Shown piece after piece: positions 47,801 to 58,213 of a stretch of DNA of 64,000 bases (positions within the stretch are counted from its first letter, which is position 1; every line of letters starts with the position of its first letter). The notes beneath the pieces were generated by a model. The model did no database searches, was not told where the DNA came from, and saw only the letters and a list, made by a program, of their open reading frames with translations. This DNA comes from Paroedura picta. Lineage: Eukaryota; Chordata; Lepidosauria; Squamata; Gekkonidae. The stretch lies in the NCBI RefSeq assembly GCF_049243985.1, contig NC_135376.1:40405001-40469000 (forward strand). The letters run 5' to 3'. Position numbers and translations under genes: made by a program.

Positions 47801-50800
47801 ATTAATATCACCGAACCCAGAAAGATCATTAAGACACTCAATTAAATCATAAATGCCCAATTCATCAATGCTATAGTAGACTGCTCAAAGTGTACAATTT
47901 TTGTTCCATACCTTTAAGCAGCAATCGGAATTCCCGTAGCAGCTCCTCCTGACTGATCATAGCTCCAGGAGGTCCTGGGGGGCCAGCTGGCCCTGGGGGG
48001 CCAGGAATGCCAAACTAGAACCCAATTACAGGAGAACATTTTACATCAGTGCCCTTTTACAGAATGAGCTAGCAAACCTATTACTTACTTTGTTATGGTT
48101 AACTGTCCTCATTGCTGGTCTCCAAAGCCTGCTTCTATGTCAGCCATAAGCTTGCTACATATTAAACAAGCCAGCTGGCAGAGGGTTCTATAACCGTTTT
48201 AGTATGGGAATGGCAATTGGCTCATATTTTCCCAAGTGACTTATTTATCTGTAAAATGCGTATGCCACCTTTCCAGAGACCTGTTTGAGGATGCTTGCAA
48301 CTGATATACTACCTTTAAAACTGGACCATCTTTAAAAAATTAAAAGGCCAACATCATTAGGACTCAAAACCCTATAAAAACAGGCTGGTGTCATTAAAAC
48401 AAGCCAGGGCAGCAGTATTAATTACATGCCGAGCATCCTAAAATGGCAAGAAGCAGGCCATAAAATGTTTGAAAGATAAAACCACTTCGCTAAAAGCCTG
48501 GGTGAAACAGCTTGTTTAATTTGTGATAGGCACCTGGTGAGCTTCAAGAAGGAGGACATTCCAAAGGTGAGGCACCACCTCTCAAGAAGCCCTGACTTTG
48601 GTCACCACCCTCTTCACTTCGGCAGGCCCAGGTACAGCAACTAGGGCTTCAGAAGGGATTCTTAACTGGCAAGCTGGAAAATATGGGTACAGACAATCCT
48701 TCAAATGCCTGGGCCCCTAACCATTTAGGACTTTAAGAATCATCACTTTGAATTGTGCCTGGGAAAAGAGACAAGCTTGTCAATGCAAATTTTTTAGCAC
48801 AGGGGCAATATGAGCCCTGCATCCAACTGCTGACAATAGCGTGGCATTTTGGAACAGCTTAAAATTTTAATGCTACACTATGATATAGCTTTTGGCAAAT
48901 TAACTGCAAATATGTCAAAACAAATTTTCCTCTGACTATTTAGGGGTCAATTTGATGCTAAAAATTTGATGCTAAAAATATGAGAAATAGCATAATTTGC
49001 CTGGTTTACAAGGATACACAGGTATTAGTCCTTTACTGTAGCGATCCCCAACCTGTGGGCCGTGGATCACATGTGGTCTGTCGACTAATTGGAGGTGGGC
49101 CCCGAAGGACGCCTTCTCCCCCCCCCCCCCGGCCCTTTACTTCATCCCCCCTCTCCCTTTACAACACACTTCGGGTGTCATTGTCTCCCATCACTCCCAG
49201 ATGGGACTATCTCATTGCAGAGAAACAAGCTCAGGGTTCCCAGTGATTTGTCATTGTCATGAGTTAAAATTTCCATGAAAATAAAATGATCCTTATGTTC
49301 ATAGTTGATATGTGTTCATATGTGGCGTGTCTGTATCTTATTTTGAAGGGATGTTTAAACATTACCATAGCGATCAGAGAGCGTTAGGGCAGTGGTTGAG
49401 AGTAAACTACCCCCCCCCACTGGGCCTCAGTAAAAGGCGTTGAGTGGTCCCTGGTGATAAAAAGGTTGGGGACCACTGCTTTACTGGGTGTTATTCTATA
49501 TGTAGAAAGAATAACATAAGAAGCACATTAAGGAGCTAATTACACAAATGTGTGCAACTGAGACCTGATCCAATTTTTAAAAAATTAACAGCTACTTAAG
49601 AGTTTTATAGCAGGGGTAGTCAAACTGGCCCTCCAGATGTCCATGGACTACAATTCCCATGAGCGTTTGCTGTTTTATAGTCTAATTTTTTTTTAATAGT
49701 CTAAATTACATAGCCTGGTGGCTCAGCTCATTTGCAACATGAAGGTATTACAATCTGAGAAGCACTTTGCTCAAAAGTAAAAAAATATAGTTATCAGTTT
49801 CTCAAAGTATAGTTTTCCAAGAGAGACAATGTAACCATCTCACCATTGTTCAGGCTCCATTGCAAAGCTTTTACCTTTTTAAAAGAGCTCAGAGGTCTCC
49901 CCTCTTCCATTTTATACTCGATATAAACACCTGCCTTGAAGTCACCCAGTCATCTTAGTGGAATTTGAAACCATACCTCCCTGGTCCTGGCCCAACCCTC
50001 TAACACAACATTTCAGTTTTTGAGATCTATATATTGATTATTCAGCCCGGATAATACAAAAGTTTAATTTCTCATGAGTCCTAAGTTGAGGTCAACCCTC
50101 ATATTTTACAAAAAAAATTGTTTCCAAGCTGTAATTCTTCTAGACTTCTTAAAGCACACATCTGTCTCCAATCTACGGCTAGACTAACAATGCACTTTTG
50201 GTTACATGTAGGAAGGCTCTACTAATTTTAATAAGTTAGAGAGACTTGCTAAATCAAAATCTGGGAGCCCACTGTCTAGACAGATTCTATTTTGCTATAG
50301 AAGTATTTTCCCTTGTGAGGTTTTTGTGCTAAAAATCACTGCTGCTACCATCTGCCACAAGCTGCTTTAACCCTTGCTGTGGAAAACTTATGCACATGTA
50401 GTGGGCAAATAATACAAAAGTAAAAGTTAAATCATCAAAAAGGGAGGAGTGTGTCTCTCTGTGGCCATTTTAACTGGCTACCTAAGAAGAGACAGGTGAA
50501 CCAGCAAAGCTCCCTCCATCGGCCTGGGTACAATCCCAGAGCTGCTTTCTGCAGTGGCCATGTCATCTGATCATTTTGGAATAGTTTTATACGACTGCCT
50601 GACTTTTCCCTCTCTATGGTATATATCATCAGGTATTACTGTGTACTGTAAACTGCCCTGAATGCAAGGGCAAAAAAGGGCAATATTGATACATAAAATA
50701 AAATTACCTTGATTTTTTTGGATTTGCTTTTGCTCTTCTTTTTGCTGTTTGCGCCTTTGTTTGATTGCTTCATAAAGAACATCCAGGCATCCCGGGGATC

Positions 50801-53749
50801 GATGTGAGCATTTCCAGTTACAGTTTCCTTTATGTAATGAGAAGTAAAAGAAACCAGAGTAAGGATGTCAACGGTGCAGGTAGACACGTGGAAGCACAAC
50901 CAGAGAACACAGAATCAAACAGATAACATTTTTCTTTAAAAGGCATTGAGAATGATATTTGCTCAGCATCTTTATGAGGCCTACTATATGCATTCACACA
51001 TTCATACACTTCAATGTCAGTTTATTATTATTAGTTTTCCCCTTTAAATCAGCTTGCCATGAAAGTATATAAAAGAATAAAAAGAATCAAGACATTAAAA
51101 ACAAAAACCTGAAATCACATCCAAAGATCTGGAGTAGAGTAGCTGCAATACGCTGATCATACCCCATTGTTCGGTTCTTTATCTAAGCCTCCAGATTCAG
51201 CTATCTGTGAAATCTGTGGTAAAGTAGCTGAGGATAAACAACCTGCGGCTGAATCCAGACATAACAGAGATGTCATTTGTTGGGAAAGATGATGTTCCTC
51301 AGAAACTGGACCCCTTTCTAGATGGAGTCACACTTACCCTCTTCAATTGAGTACAGAGCGTAAAAGTATTTCTAGATCCAACCCTGTTCCTCAAAGCATA
51401 GACTGGAATAGTTTCTAAGAATCCCTTTTATAATTTGCAACCAGTTTAGATTCTTTTAACTCTTCTGATTCCCCTGATTGCATCAGACTGATCTATGCCC
51501 AGGGAGTGTCTCCTTATTTACCCCTGCTCCCCCCCCCAAAAAAAAAATAGTCCACTCCAGCATTTCTTCCTGAGGATACCTTACTTTCAGGAGGTCATTT
51601 GGAGCAACCGGGAAATGTGTCAGGGTAGCTATAATAGACACATTAGACTTGGTAAGGTGTCCTGACCTCTTCACATCACATAAGGGATGCAGACCCATGC
51701 AGATGCATTATATAGTTCACAAGATTTGTAAATCTTTTCATGTATACTTTTCCCAGATTTGGGTGAATTTCACAGTCATTTTCTTTCCAGGTGAAATACT
51801 TCAATTCTGAAGGATTACATTCTTCTGCATGAACCTGTCCTTTTATTAAGGTCTTCATCTGAAACCTTGCCTAGGTGCCTTCTTCCTCAAATGTTAGATT
51901 CTACAGGAACTATTTATGTCATGATACTATTTATGGAATATCCTCCCCCAGAATGTTTGTCAAGCATCTTCTCAAAATCTTTTAGGTGCCAGGTAAAAAC
52001 TATTAAGGATTTTGGCAAGATACAACAAACAGATTTTTAAAAAATTACATCAGGCCTTAACTGCTACTTGTTTTTGTTTGGTGACTGAAGATTAATAGAA
52101 AAAACATCATTATCATAAAATTATTATTATTATTTATCACCCACCCTCTGTCTGGCAGCTCAGAATGGCTTACATAAACTATCTAAATTGTCTCAGATAT
52201 ATGCAAATGGAAACACGGGATATAACTTTAAAATATGTTAAAATCAAACATCAGCTTCTAACTTATGTAAAATTAATGGCCATTCTGAAAATATATACAG
52301 TATTTGCTGGCGTATAAGACTACTTTTCCCCCCTGAAAAACATGCCTCCAAGTGGGGGGGTCGTCCTATATGCCGGGTGCACTTCAGTTGGGATAGACAT
52401 AGCTGCCCATAGTGGCCCATATTGCTGTAATGTAATGTAACAAACTCTATATTTTGAGTGGAAATGTTGAGGGGTTGTCTTATACACCCAGTCGTCTTAT
52501 ATGCCGGCAAATAATTGCACTGATGTACAATCCAATGCCATACATGCTTTCTTAGCACTTAATCATATTGGGTGTGTATCATTGCAGCCTTAACTTCACA
52601 TTACTTTGTATGAATAACATGTGCTCAGATCCCTCTATCTGTACTTTAAAGCAGGGGTAGTCAACCTGTGGTCCTCCAGATGTCCATGGACTACAATTCC
52701 CATTTGCTGGCAGGGGCTCATGGGAATTGTAGTCCATGAATATCTGGAGGACCACAGGTTGACTACCCCTGCTTAAAGTATTTGAAGGAGGTGTGTGGAA
52801 GTTCAAAGCATGGCTTCTGTTCTTTGATAGAAATAACTAGATAGTGTGTCCTTTTCAACTGGCATTGTCTCCCACGCTCTTTTACTCAATGCAAGAAGAT
52901 ATGAGATAGCACCATGACAGAAAACCAGTAGTGAGATCCATACCAAAGTTGCAGTGTGAACAGTGCTGAAGTAAAATGGATTACACATAAACTTACAACC
53001 CAACGATGCTATGCATATTTATTGTACTCAGAAATAAAATGCACTTTTGTAACTGTTGAGGAAATTTTGTTTCATTATATCTGAAGAAGTGTGCATGCAC
53101 ATAAAAAGCTTAAACCTTGAATAAAACTTGGTAGGTCTTAAAGGTGTCACTGGACACAAACTTTGTAAAGCACTGATCCCAATGACACTCCCACATATAT
53201 ACTATGGATATTTGACACTGTAGGCAGAAATGCACACTTTCTGACGCACAAAACATCCCCAAATAAATTCCAGTCCCCTCACAGGGCACTACTTTTGCTT
53301 CTCGACACACCCTAGAGTTAGTTTTGTGCCAGACTTATTGGGCAGATGAATAAGAAAACAGCTCCATTGAGTTAGAACACTTCAGTTATTACCATGGAAA
53401 GGGCTAAAGCGCTTAGTAAGGAAGCAAGTGTGGCATAACAAAGTCTGAGTCCAGCAGCACCTTTAAGACCAACAAGTTTAATTCTAGGTTTAAGTCTTCA
53501 TGTGCATGCACACTTCTCCAGAAACCACATTGGGGGACTAGTGATTATGCTTACCGGTCCATGGGCTGATGCCACCCGGAGGCTGCCTGCTCTTTGTCCT
53601 GTGGGATATTCATTCCACTGGGATTTCTTCTCGTGGCTCCTTCTGCTTTCATTTTTCTCGGTCTCCACAGAGCCAGCACAAGAGGCCATTTCTAGCAGCC
53701 CCATGGCCAAGAGGAGAAGTGGACAGCTGGAAAGGCGAGGTCCTGCCAT
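41731..53749 (-). CDS. ERFE: ERFE (erythroferrone, FAM132B/CTRP15), complete, 8 coding exons
   Basis: Erythroferrone is a secreted C1q/TNF-related hormone made by erythroblasts; it traps BMP ligands and lowers hepcidin. Minus-strand exons in order: 53749-53555, 50827-50708, 48014-47912, 45730-45510, 44791-44683, 44140-44050, 42286-42208, 41829-41731. They give 338 residues (human 354) with all phases matching. Order of parts: signal peptide, hydrophilic linker, [11 protein letters not shown] block, Lys-rich segment, collagen-like [16 protein letters not shown], coiled region with CDNC, C1q-like domain ending SAVFLGL. The N-glycosylation sequons NLT, NIS and NAT fall where human has NLT, NAS and NGS. 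The gene converges on ILKAP as in human. The start MAGPRLSS is chosen because a hydrophobic leader follows it; an in-frame Met six codons upstream (53767) is possible. Confidence 0.94.
42208..42286 (-). CDS. ERFE: ERFE exon 7 (C1q-like domain)
   Basis: 79-base exon whose first base completes Ile, giving a NIS sequon across the junction, then [20 protein letters not shown] and GILFLQ. Human reads [27 protein letters not shown] across the same block. Acceptor tgctttcag, donor CAG|gtaagc. Confidence 0.92.
43555..43835 (-). mobile_element. BovB/RTE LINE fragment
   Basis: The minus-strand translation carries RTE-type ORF2 C-terminal motifs: [38 protein letters not shown] and [13 protein letters not shown]. 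These are diagnostic of BovB-like elements shared by squamates and ruminants. About 280 bases remain, inside ERFE intron 6. Confidence 0.85.
43850..43960 (+). mobile_element. hAT-like element, right-end fragment
   Basis: Shares tttgggaaaccca, caagaaaccccagagtttta and tggtcgagaaa with the right ends at 15772 and 56462. Confidence 0.55.
44050..44140 (-). CDS. ERFE: ERFE exon 6 (C1q-like domain)
   Basis: Encodes a divergent loop [11 protein letters not shown] with two potential sequons, then [18 protein letters not shown], matching human RDHLRLLICIQSRCQRN. Acceptor ctattgcag, donor AT|gtgagt. Confidence 0.92.
44683..44791 (-). CDS. ERFE: ERFE exon 5 (C1q-like domain)
   Basis: Encodes [20 protein letters not shown] then [16 protein letters not shown]. 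The NLT sequon and GQYKAP block match human GLNLTSGQYRAP. A strong polypyrimidine tract and ctcctag acceptor fix the start; donor G|gtaagg. Confidence 0.94.
45510..45730 (-). CDS. ERFE: ERFE exon 4 (linker and start of C1q-like domain)
   Basis: Encodes [20 protein letters not shown], an acidic/basic linker, then [20 protein letters not shown] and [13 protein letters not shown] corresponds to the paired Cys of human ERFE (CTC). A NIS sequon is extra relative to human. Acceptor ggctgcccag, donor ATA|gtgagt. Confidence 0.92.
46120..46365 (-). repeat. MIR-like SINE, reverse
   Basis: Order on the plus strand is tatatcctgcttttctcc, aaagtggcttctaacataat, tcctcataaccgtc, gaatttgagcctaggtcttc and ctactgagctgtctc, a complete reversed CORE-SINE layout. 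In ERFE intron 3. Confidence 0.65.
46366..47911. other. ERFE intron 3, remainder
   Basis: No exon or clear transposon recognised. Two direct-repeat-like blocks (tgtgttcagattggacccag near 47035; gtgttgggattggacccaag near 47313) may be parts of one old repeat. Confidence 0.4.
47912..48014 (-). CDS. ERFE: ERFE exon 3 (collagen-like)
   Basis: Encodes [19 protein letters not shown] then [15 protein letters not shown]. Five Gly-X-Y triplets are seen, a very short collagen stretch like that of human ERFE. Acceptor gggttctag, donor G|gtatgg. Confidence 0.94.
48270..48860 (-). mobile_element. L2-like LINE, reverse, decayed
   Basis: Plus-strand blocks cctaaccatttaggacttta, gaattgtgcctggg and agcacaggggcaatatgag parallel the antisense of the LINE ORF2 region at 61537-62031. 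In ERFE intron 2. Confidence 0.55.
49039..49478. mobile_element. hAT element, 440 bases
   Basis: Inverted ends tagcgatccccaacctgtgg and ggttggggaccactg, flanked by an exact 8-base duplication ctttactg (49031-49038, 49479-49486). It contains a C-run and a run of cccccccc near the right end. A right-end fragment of the same family is at 62116-62134. Confidence 0.85.
49611..49672. mobile_element. hAT MITE, left arm only, with intact target duplication
   Basis: Keeps caggggtagtcaaactggcc to cccatgagcg of the palindromic family but lacks the right arm, yet is flanked by identical ttttatag (49603-49610, 49673-49680). Confidence 0.75.
50708..50827 (-). CDS. ERFE: ERFE exon 2 (basic propeptide-like segment)
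   Basis: 40 codons in phase 0, encoding [20 protein letters not shown] then a Lys/Ser-rich tail ([13 protein letters not shown]). The DPRDAWM block is the most conserved part of the ERFE N-terminus and the region that binds BMPs in mammals. Human has Arg-containing basic sites here; this copy has Lys only. Confidence 0.92.
52301..52513. mobile_element. TIR element of about 213 bases
   Basis: Ends tatttgctggcgtataagac and gtcttatatgccggcaaata form an inverted repeat with few mismatches. The centre has a G-run and tcgtcctatatgccgg, a sub-repeat of the end. No clear target duplication. In ERFE intron 1. Confidence 0.7.
52652..52771. mobile_element. Palindromic hAT MITE, slightly shortened
   Basis: Same family as 9627-9762, missing about 16 central bases on one arm. 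Flanks ctttaaag / cttaaagt show an imperfect duplication. In ERFE intron 1. Confidence 0.85.
53125..53170 (+). repeat. ccagtggcacc-family repeat, single arm
   Basis: gaataaaacttggtaggtct followed by taaaggtgtcactggacac, the complement of the arm at 53446-53512. The two are inverted within ERFE intron 1, about 320 bases apart. Confidence 0.55.
53446..53512 (-). repeat. ccagtggcacc-family repeat, single arm
   Basis: gtctgagtccagcagcacct then ttaagaccaacaagttt, close to ERFE exon 1 on its intronic side. Confidence 0.55.
53555..53749 (-). CDS. ERFE: ERFE exon 1 (signal peptide)
   Basis: Encodes [20 protein letters not shown] then MASCAG, a typical signal peptide, followed by a charged linker with one NES sequon. 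Ends CCG|gtaagc in phase 0. Confidence 0.85.
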
Positions 53750-54900
53750 CCTCTGGCATATCACCATGCCGAAGTTTCTATGGAGACAGAGCCCTGGATT
53801 TAGGCATTGCCAAGGACCTCTCAAAAGCAGAACGAAAATTAGGCTACAGATGTTCAAACAGGCAGGGAATGAGTCCCACAGATGATATTCACCAGAGTCC
53901 ACAAAGAATAATTAACTGGGGTGGGGGTGGATCTAATATATACACTTCACAATAGCCCAAATCAAGAATGTTAAAATGTACAAACTTATTTTTTTTAGAA
54001 ATGAAGAGGGGGAAAGTGAGCCAAACAAAATTTAAAAACCTCTTAATTAAGTTCACACCACAACCGGTTAAGAGCCTGGTGCTTCCAAGGGGTGAAAAGA
54101 TGTCAGTCAATTTCCTGAGCAGGGAAGAAGGGGTGGCAAGGAACACCTCATACGGCCTCACCGATAATAAATCCTTATAACTCAGAAAGCTTAGTCAGAA
54201 AGTCGGGGACCCTGGAGGGAAGAAACAAACAAACGAAAACAGCAGTGTCCAGTTGGTGCAGTGGCAGCTTGCCCTCTCCTCCCTGCATCTGCTTTTAGCT
54301 TCTTTTTAAAATCAGAAATGCAAAAATCCTCCACTGGGTCTTCTAGTCACCGGTCTGGCCGCCTGAGGACACCCGCCTCTTTGCAGGGTCCCCTCTTTTT
54401 GTGCACTAGGACCTGGGCTCCGGGGTGTGTGTATGTGTGTGGAATCCCTCCGCACGGGACCGCGCCGCCGCCGCCGCCTTCTCTCCTGGCCTGAATCGCT
54501 CTGCTGACTTCCCTCCCTTTAATAAGCTTGAATTCCCCGCCTTCACGGGCGCTCCTTCTGGGTGCCGAGCTGACGTAATTCTTTAGGCACAGCCGTGACT
54601 AGATAGTTACAAAAGCCAACGAGTTGAAGAGGAGGGGTTGAGGTCCACCTACCGGCAGCAAACTGAAACAACCTCTCGCTCCTGGCCCACGTTGAAATGC
54701 GAGAGTCTGTGGGAGATTGACACAGGCAGGCTGCAGGCGGCACGGGCGAGTTTAAGTGATGAGGGGCAGGCGCAAAACAAAGTGCACCGCTCCATTTCTT
54801 CCATGGAAGCGAGGAAGAGCTGGATTAATTCATCCGGAGTGAGTGGGTGGACTCAGCACACATTGGTCCTCATTTGATGCAATGCTTCTATGGTCCTCAT
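53750..54900 (-). promoter_or_regulatory. Upstream region of ERFE
   Basis: GC-richer than its surroundings at about 54340-54780, with a CCG triplet run near 54460-54480 and a CRE-like TGACGTAA (54571-54578). A palindromic TTCCATGGAA (54799-54808) has the half-sites of a STAT motif but 4-base spacing, unlike the 3-base spacing preferred by STAT5, which drives mammalian ERFE. Promoter role is inferred from position; no transcription start was identified and an upstream non-coding exon is possible. Confidence 0.4.
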
Positions 54901-55024
54901 GTCTCCAAAGTCACTGTGTTGAAAATGACAATGTATGTGCATTTGTTTTCCACTTCTTATACTCACAATGAGAGAGTTCCACTGATCAAAACACAAAAAT
55001 AGATTCAGGTGGGCAGCTGAGTTT

Positions 55025-55098
55025 GAGGCAACAGAACAAGGTTTGGGTCTGGTGGCAACTTTAAGGCCAATAAAGTTGTATTCTGGATATAAGCTTTC
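55025..55098 (-). repeat. ccagtggcacc-family repeat, single arm
   Basis: ggtctggtggcaactttaag and ccaataaagttgtattctgg, then ataagcttt, the same repeat as 53446. It runs straight into the (CTAT)n tract. Confidence 0.5.
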
Positions 55099-55100
55099 AA

Positions 55101-55185
<85 letters not shown>

Positions 55186-55186
55186 G
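55099..55186. repeat. (CTAT)n microsatellite
   Basis: About 22 perfect tetranucleotides. It adjoins the L2-like LINE end at 55187, so it probably grew from that LINE's 3' tail. Confidence 0.95.
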
Positions 55187-55540
55187 CCCCTCTTGGAGAT
55201 GCCATCTCAGGGCAGTTTACACAATTTAGGTAGATCAATAAAACCAATAACGTTTCCATATAAGAAACATAAATCATTTTTTAAAAATCACAGATAAAAC
55301 TGCTGTCAGCATTAGTCATAATTACTGAGGAAGCTAATTATTTTTTTTCTCTCAGGAGCTCATTCCACCATGTAGGAGGCAGGACAAAAACAGCCCTGGT
55401 GTGGGTTGAGGCCCAGCATATTTCCTGGGGGCCCAAGATCCTTAGCTGATTGGTATTACTAGGTCAAAGAGCTTTCTGCAGAATGTATTCAGAGATGCAG
55501 TCCCTCAGATACACAGGGCCCAGACATATGTTTCAGACCT
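55187..55540 (-). mobile_element. L2-like LINE 3' part, reverse
   Basis: Blocks gagctcattccaccatgtag, gaggcccagcatat and cagatacacagggcccagac parallel the antisense of the LINE at 61620-61800. Starts with the tail block agggcagtttacac. Confidence 0.7.
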
Positions 55541-55715
55541 CTTACAGAAATAATCTTTTGATTAAATACCATTTTGTTTCACGAGTTTACGTCTCAGTTA
55601 TAACCAATGCAATGCTTTTTGTAAAGGAAGCAATTTCCTTTCCCTGGTTGGTTTGCTGCAAGGAACACCGCTCCCCCTGTCCTGACTCCTGGCTTTCCAC
55701 AAGGCATGCAAAGCG

Positions 55716-56340
55716 AAGGGCTCTCGGTGTGTTGGCGACGTGGCGAGAGCCCTTCTCAGGGCAAGCGGCCTGGGAAAGGCCCCCGCCAACGTCCGCGCAC
55801 CTCCAGAGGTGGGCACCTGGCGGGAGGGGCCTTTCCTGGCCCACAAAGGGCTCTCGCCACATCAGCAATGTGGAGGGAGCCCTTTGCCGGCCAAGCAGGC
55901 CAGGAAAGGCCCCTGCCATTGGCTGCACATCTCCGGAGGCGCGCAGCCAGCGGGAGGGGCTTTCCTTGGCCGGGAAGGGCTCTCGCCCCATTGCCAACTC
56001 AGCGAGAGCCCCTTGCTGGCCAGGAAAGACCCCCGCTGGTGGCCGCACGACTCCGGAGGTGGGCGCCTGGCGGGAGGGGCCTTTCCCGGCCTACGAAGGG
56101 CTCTCGCTACATCAGCAATGCAGTGAGAGCCATTCGTGGGCCAAGCAGGCCGGGAAAGGCCCCTACTAGTGGCTGCGAACCTCTGGAGTTGCGCGGCCAG
56201 TGGGAAGGGCTTTCCTGGGCCAGGAAGGGCTCTTGACAATGTGGCGAGAGCCGTTCGCGGGCCAAGCGGGTCAGGAAAGGCCCCTGCTGCCAGCTGCACA
56301 CCTCCGGATGTGGTGGCCAGCCCACTAAGGGCTCTCACCA
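55716..56340. repeat. GC-rich tandem array, about 5 units of 100-130 bases
   Basis: Each unit opens with a(a)gggctctc (near 55716, 55846, 55975, 56095, 56225, 56324) and holds caggaaaggcccc and ctccggaggt. Units 1 and 3 resemble each other (cacctggcgggaggggcctt) and so do units 2 and 4 (gcagccagcgggaggggctt), giving a dimer period near 255 bases. Long open frames occur on both strands, as expected for a GC-rich repeat with few stops. Confidence 0.85.
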
Positions 56341-56384
56341 GGTCTGTGCCCTCCTCGCCGGGCAGAAAACTTCTAGCGGTGAAC

Positions 56385-56464
56385 TATGGCAAGGATTAAT
56401 TAACATCACCCATTTGGGAAACCCTTCCAGGACGATCAGGAAACCCTGGTTGAGAAACCCTGAG
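56385..56464 (+). mobile_element. hAT-like right end bordering the tandem array
   Basis: catttgggaaacccttccag, gatcaggaaaccctggttga and gaaaccctgagc match the right ends at 15772 and 43958. The array may be internal sequence of such an element; its left end was not found. Confidence 0.5.
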
Positions 56465-57049
56465 CTAAAGGCTAGCATAGCATGCCAGACCTATTCAGCT
56501 ATGAAAATAAAAGCGTTAGTCAGAGCCCCATTGTATAAGCTCTTATGGACATCATGGGCTTGATGCCATGTCGAAAAAAATTATTTTCCAAATGTGAGAA
56601 ATCCTGATGATTTCATAGAGGTTGCCGGCAAGCCAGATCAAATCGGTTTAGTCCTTCAGTGAATTCATGAGTAATGAGACCTACACGAGGATGAAGTATC
56701 TACAAAGGGATCAGCTGCTCTGTGTTCAGAATGCTCATGAGAATGTTTGCTGAGGTCAAAACAAAAGCATTAGAGAGGCCCATGTTTATAATGAAAGAAG
56801 GCTACTAGGAAGTTATCCAGCAGTGTTTTCTGTTTGTACAAGAGAGTTGCTACCCCAGGATAAATTCTCCTTGCTACTTGGTTGTCTTTGCTCTCTGTGC
56901 ATTTAGGGGCAACAGAGATCAAGACAGGATTGTTGTAAATATGTATATATCTGCTAATTGAAAAAGTTCATAAGTTAGTTTGGAGCAAATAACAACATCT
57001 AAGTCTATTCTATCGCATAAGATTGTTATGAGGATCATTTACAGTATTT

Positions 57050-57240
57050 TATTGCATTTTCATGCCACCTCCTATTGAAGGTGCTCAGGGCAGCATGCAT
57101 ACTTTTGTCACCCATTCCCTTTATCCTTACATCTCTGTGACATAAACCAATCAGAGAGTTAGTAACTGGCCCAAGGTCACTCAGTGAGATTTACATATGA
57201 ATAAAGATCCAGATCTCCTCCATCCAAGACCTCCTTCTCC
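57050..57240 (-). repeat. MIR-like SINE, reverse
   Basis: tttcatgccacctcctattg, ctgtgacataaaccaatcag and ggcccaaggtcactcagtga give the reversed CORE-SINE layout. Confidence 0.55.
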
Positions 57241-57895
57241 ATTGCATTGCACTTAGAAATACTTATGACTCTCTTTCCCGAGGTGTCTTCTTAATATTAG
57301 TAACATATAGGGGTATCTATGACTAACGATATGTGCAGATCCAGAGTGGAGAAGAGAGGGAAGAAAAATGCACTCTTCCACTCCTCTCTCCTTCATGCGC
57401 CAGTGAAATTTAATTCTCGTTCTTGTGCTGTCATGTCATTGCCTTGGCCCACTGTTCCTAGCAGAGTGATGCAACCAAGCTGTTCTTCCCTCCCCCCCAC
57501 ACACCCATTCCTATTTCCTTGCAGGGAAGGACCATGCAGATGAAGTCATGGGAATAAAAACTCCATCTGTTGTTGAAAACAAACCAGTGTAGAAGGGCAG
57601 TCACTGCACATGGCTTCCCTCCCTAATTAAAGCATTTGTCTTGAGTTCATAAACCAAGGTAAATTAACCCCCTCCCACTCACACACATACACACATACTA
57701 TAGCCATGTAATTTTCTGATTTGAAAGTGTGTACCCTGCCTTATCCAAAGCTCCAGGCAACTGACACTGTCAGTAATCAAACAGCGTTTTAGAACGTAAG
57801 GACAACTTTGCTGGATCAGACCAGTCATGCATCCTGATTCTCACGGTGGCCAATCAGATGCCGTTGAAGGCTTGTCACAGTATGTTGTGGCCTTA

Positions 57896-58177
57896 CCCTT
57901 TTTGAAGAAGAAGAGTCTGTTCTTGTATGTCGCTTTTCTCTACCTGAAGGAGTCTCAAAGTGGCTTACAGTTGCCTTCTCTTCCTCTTCCCACAACAGAC
58001 ACCCTTTGAGACTGAGAGAGCCCAGATACTACTGCTCAGTTAGAACAGCTTTATCAGTGCTGTGGTGAGCCCAAGGTCATCCTGCTGGCTGCATGTGGAG
58101 GAGGAGTGGGGAATCAAACCCAGCTCGCCAGATTAGAAGTCCGTGCTCCTAACCACTACACCAAACTGGCTCACACC
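57896..58177 (-). repeat. tRNA-derived SINE, near full length
   Basis: On the minus strand: head gccagtttggtgtagtggtt (A box), tctggcgagctgggtttgat (B box region), cctccacatgcagccagc, then gtaagccactttgagactcc and a gaagaa-type tail. Inserted in the older repeat. Confidence 0.85.
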
Positions 58178-58213
58178 AAGCTTTGCCTGCAACTGGTAGT
58201 CTGAGGTCCTTTA

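Noticed and set aside
55450-56236. Long overlapping open frames (up to 239 codons on +, 158 on -) in the GC-rich block
   Set aside because: They coincide with the tandem array; several frames are open on both strands, as expected for a GC-rich repeat with few A/T stop codons. No start context, splice sites or known domain.
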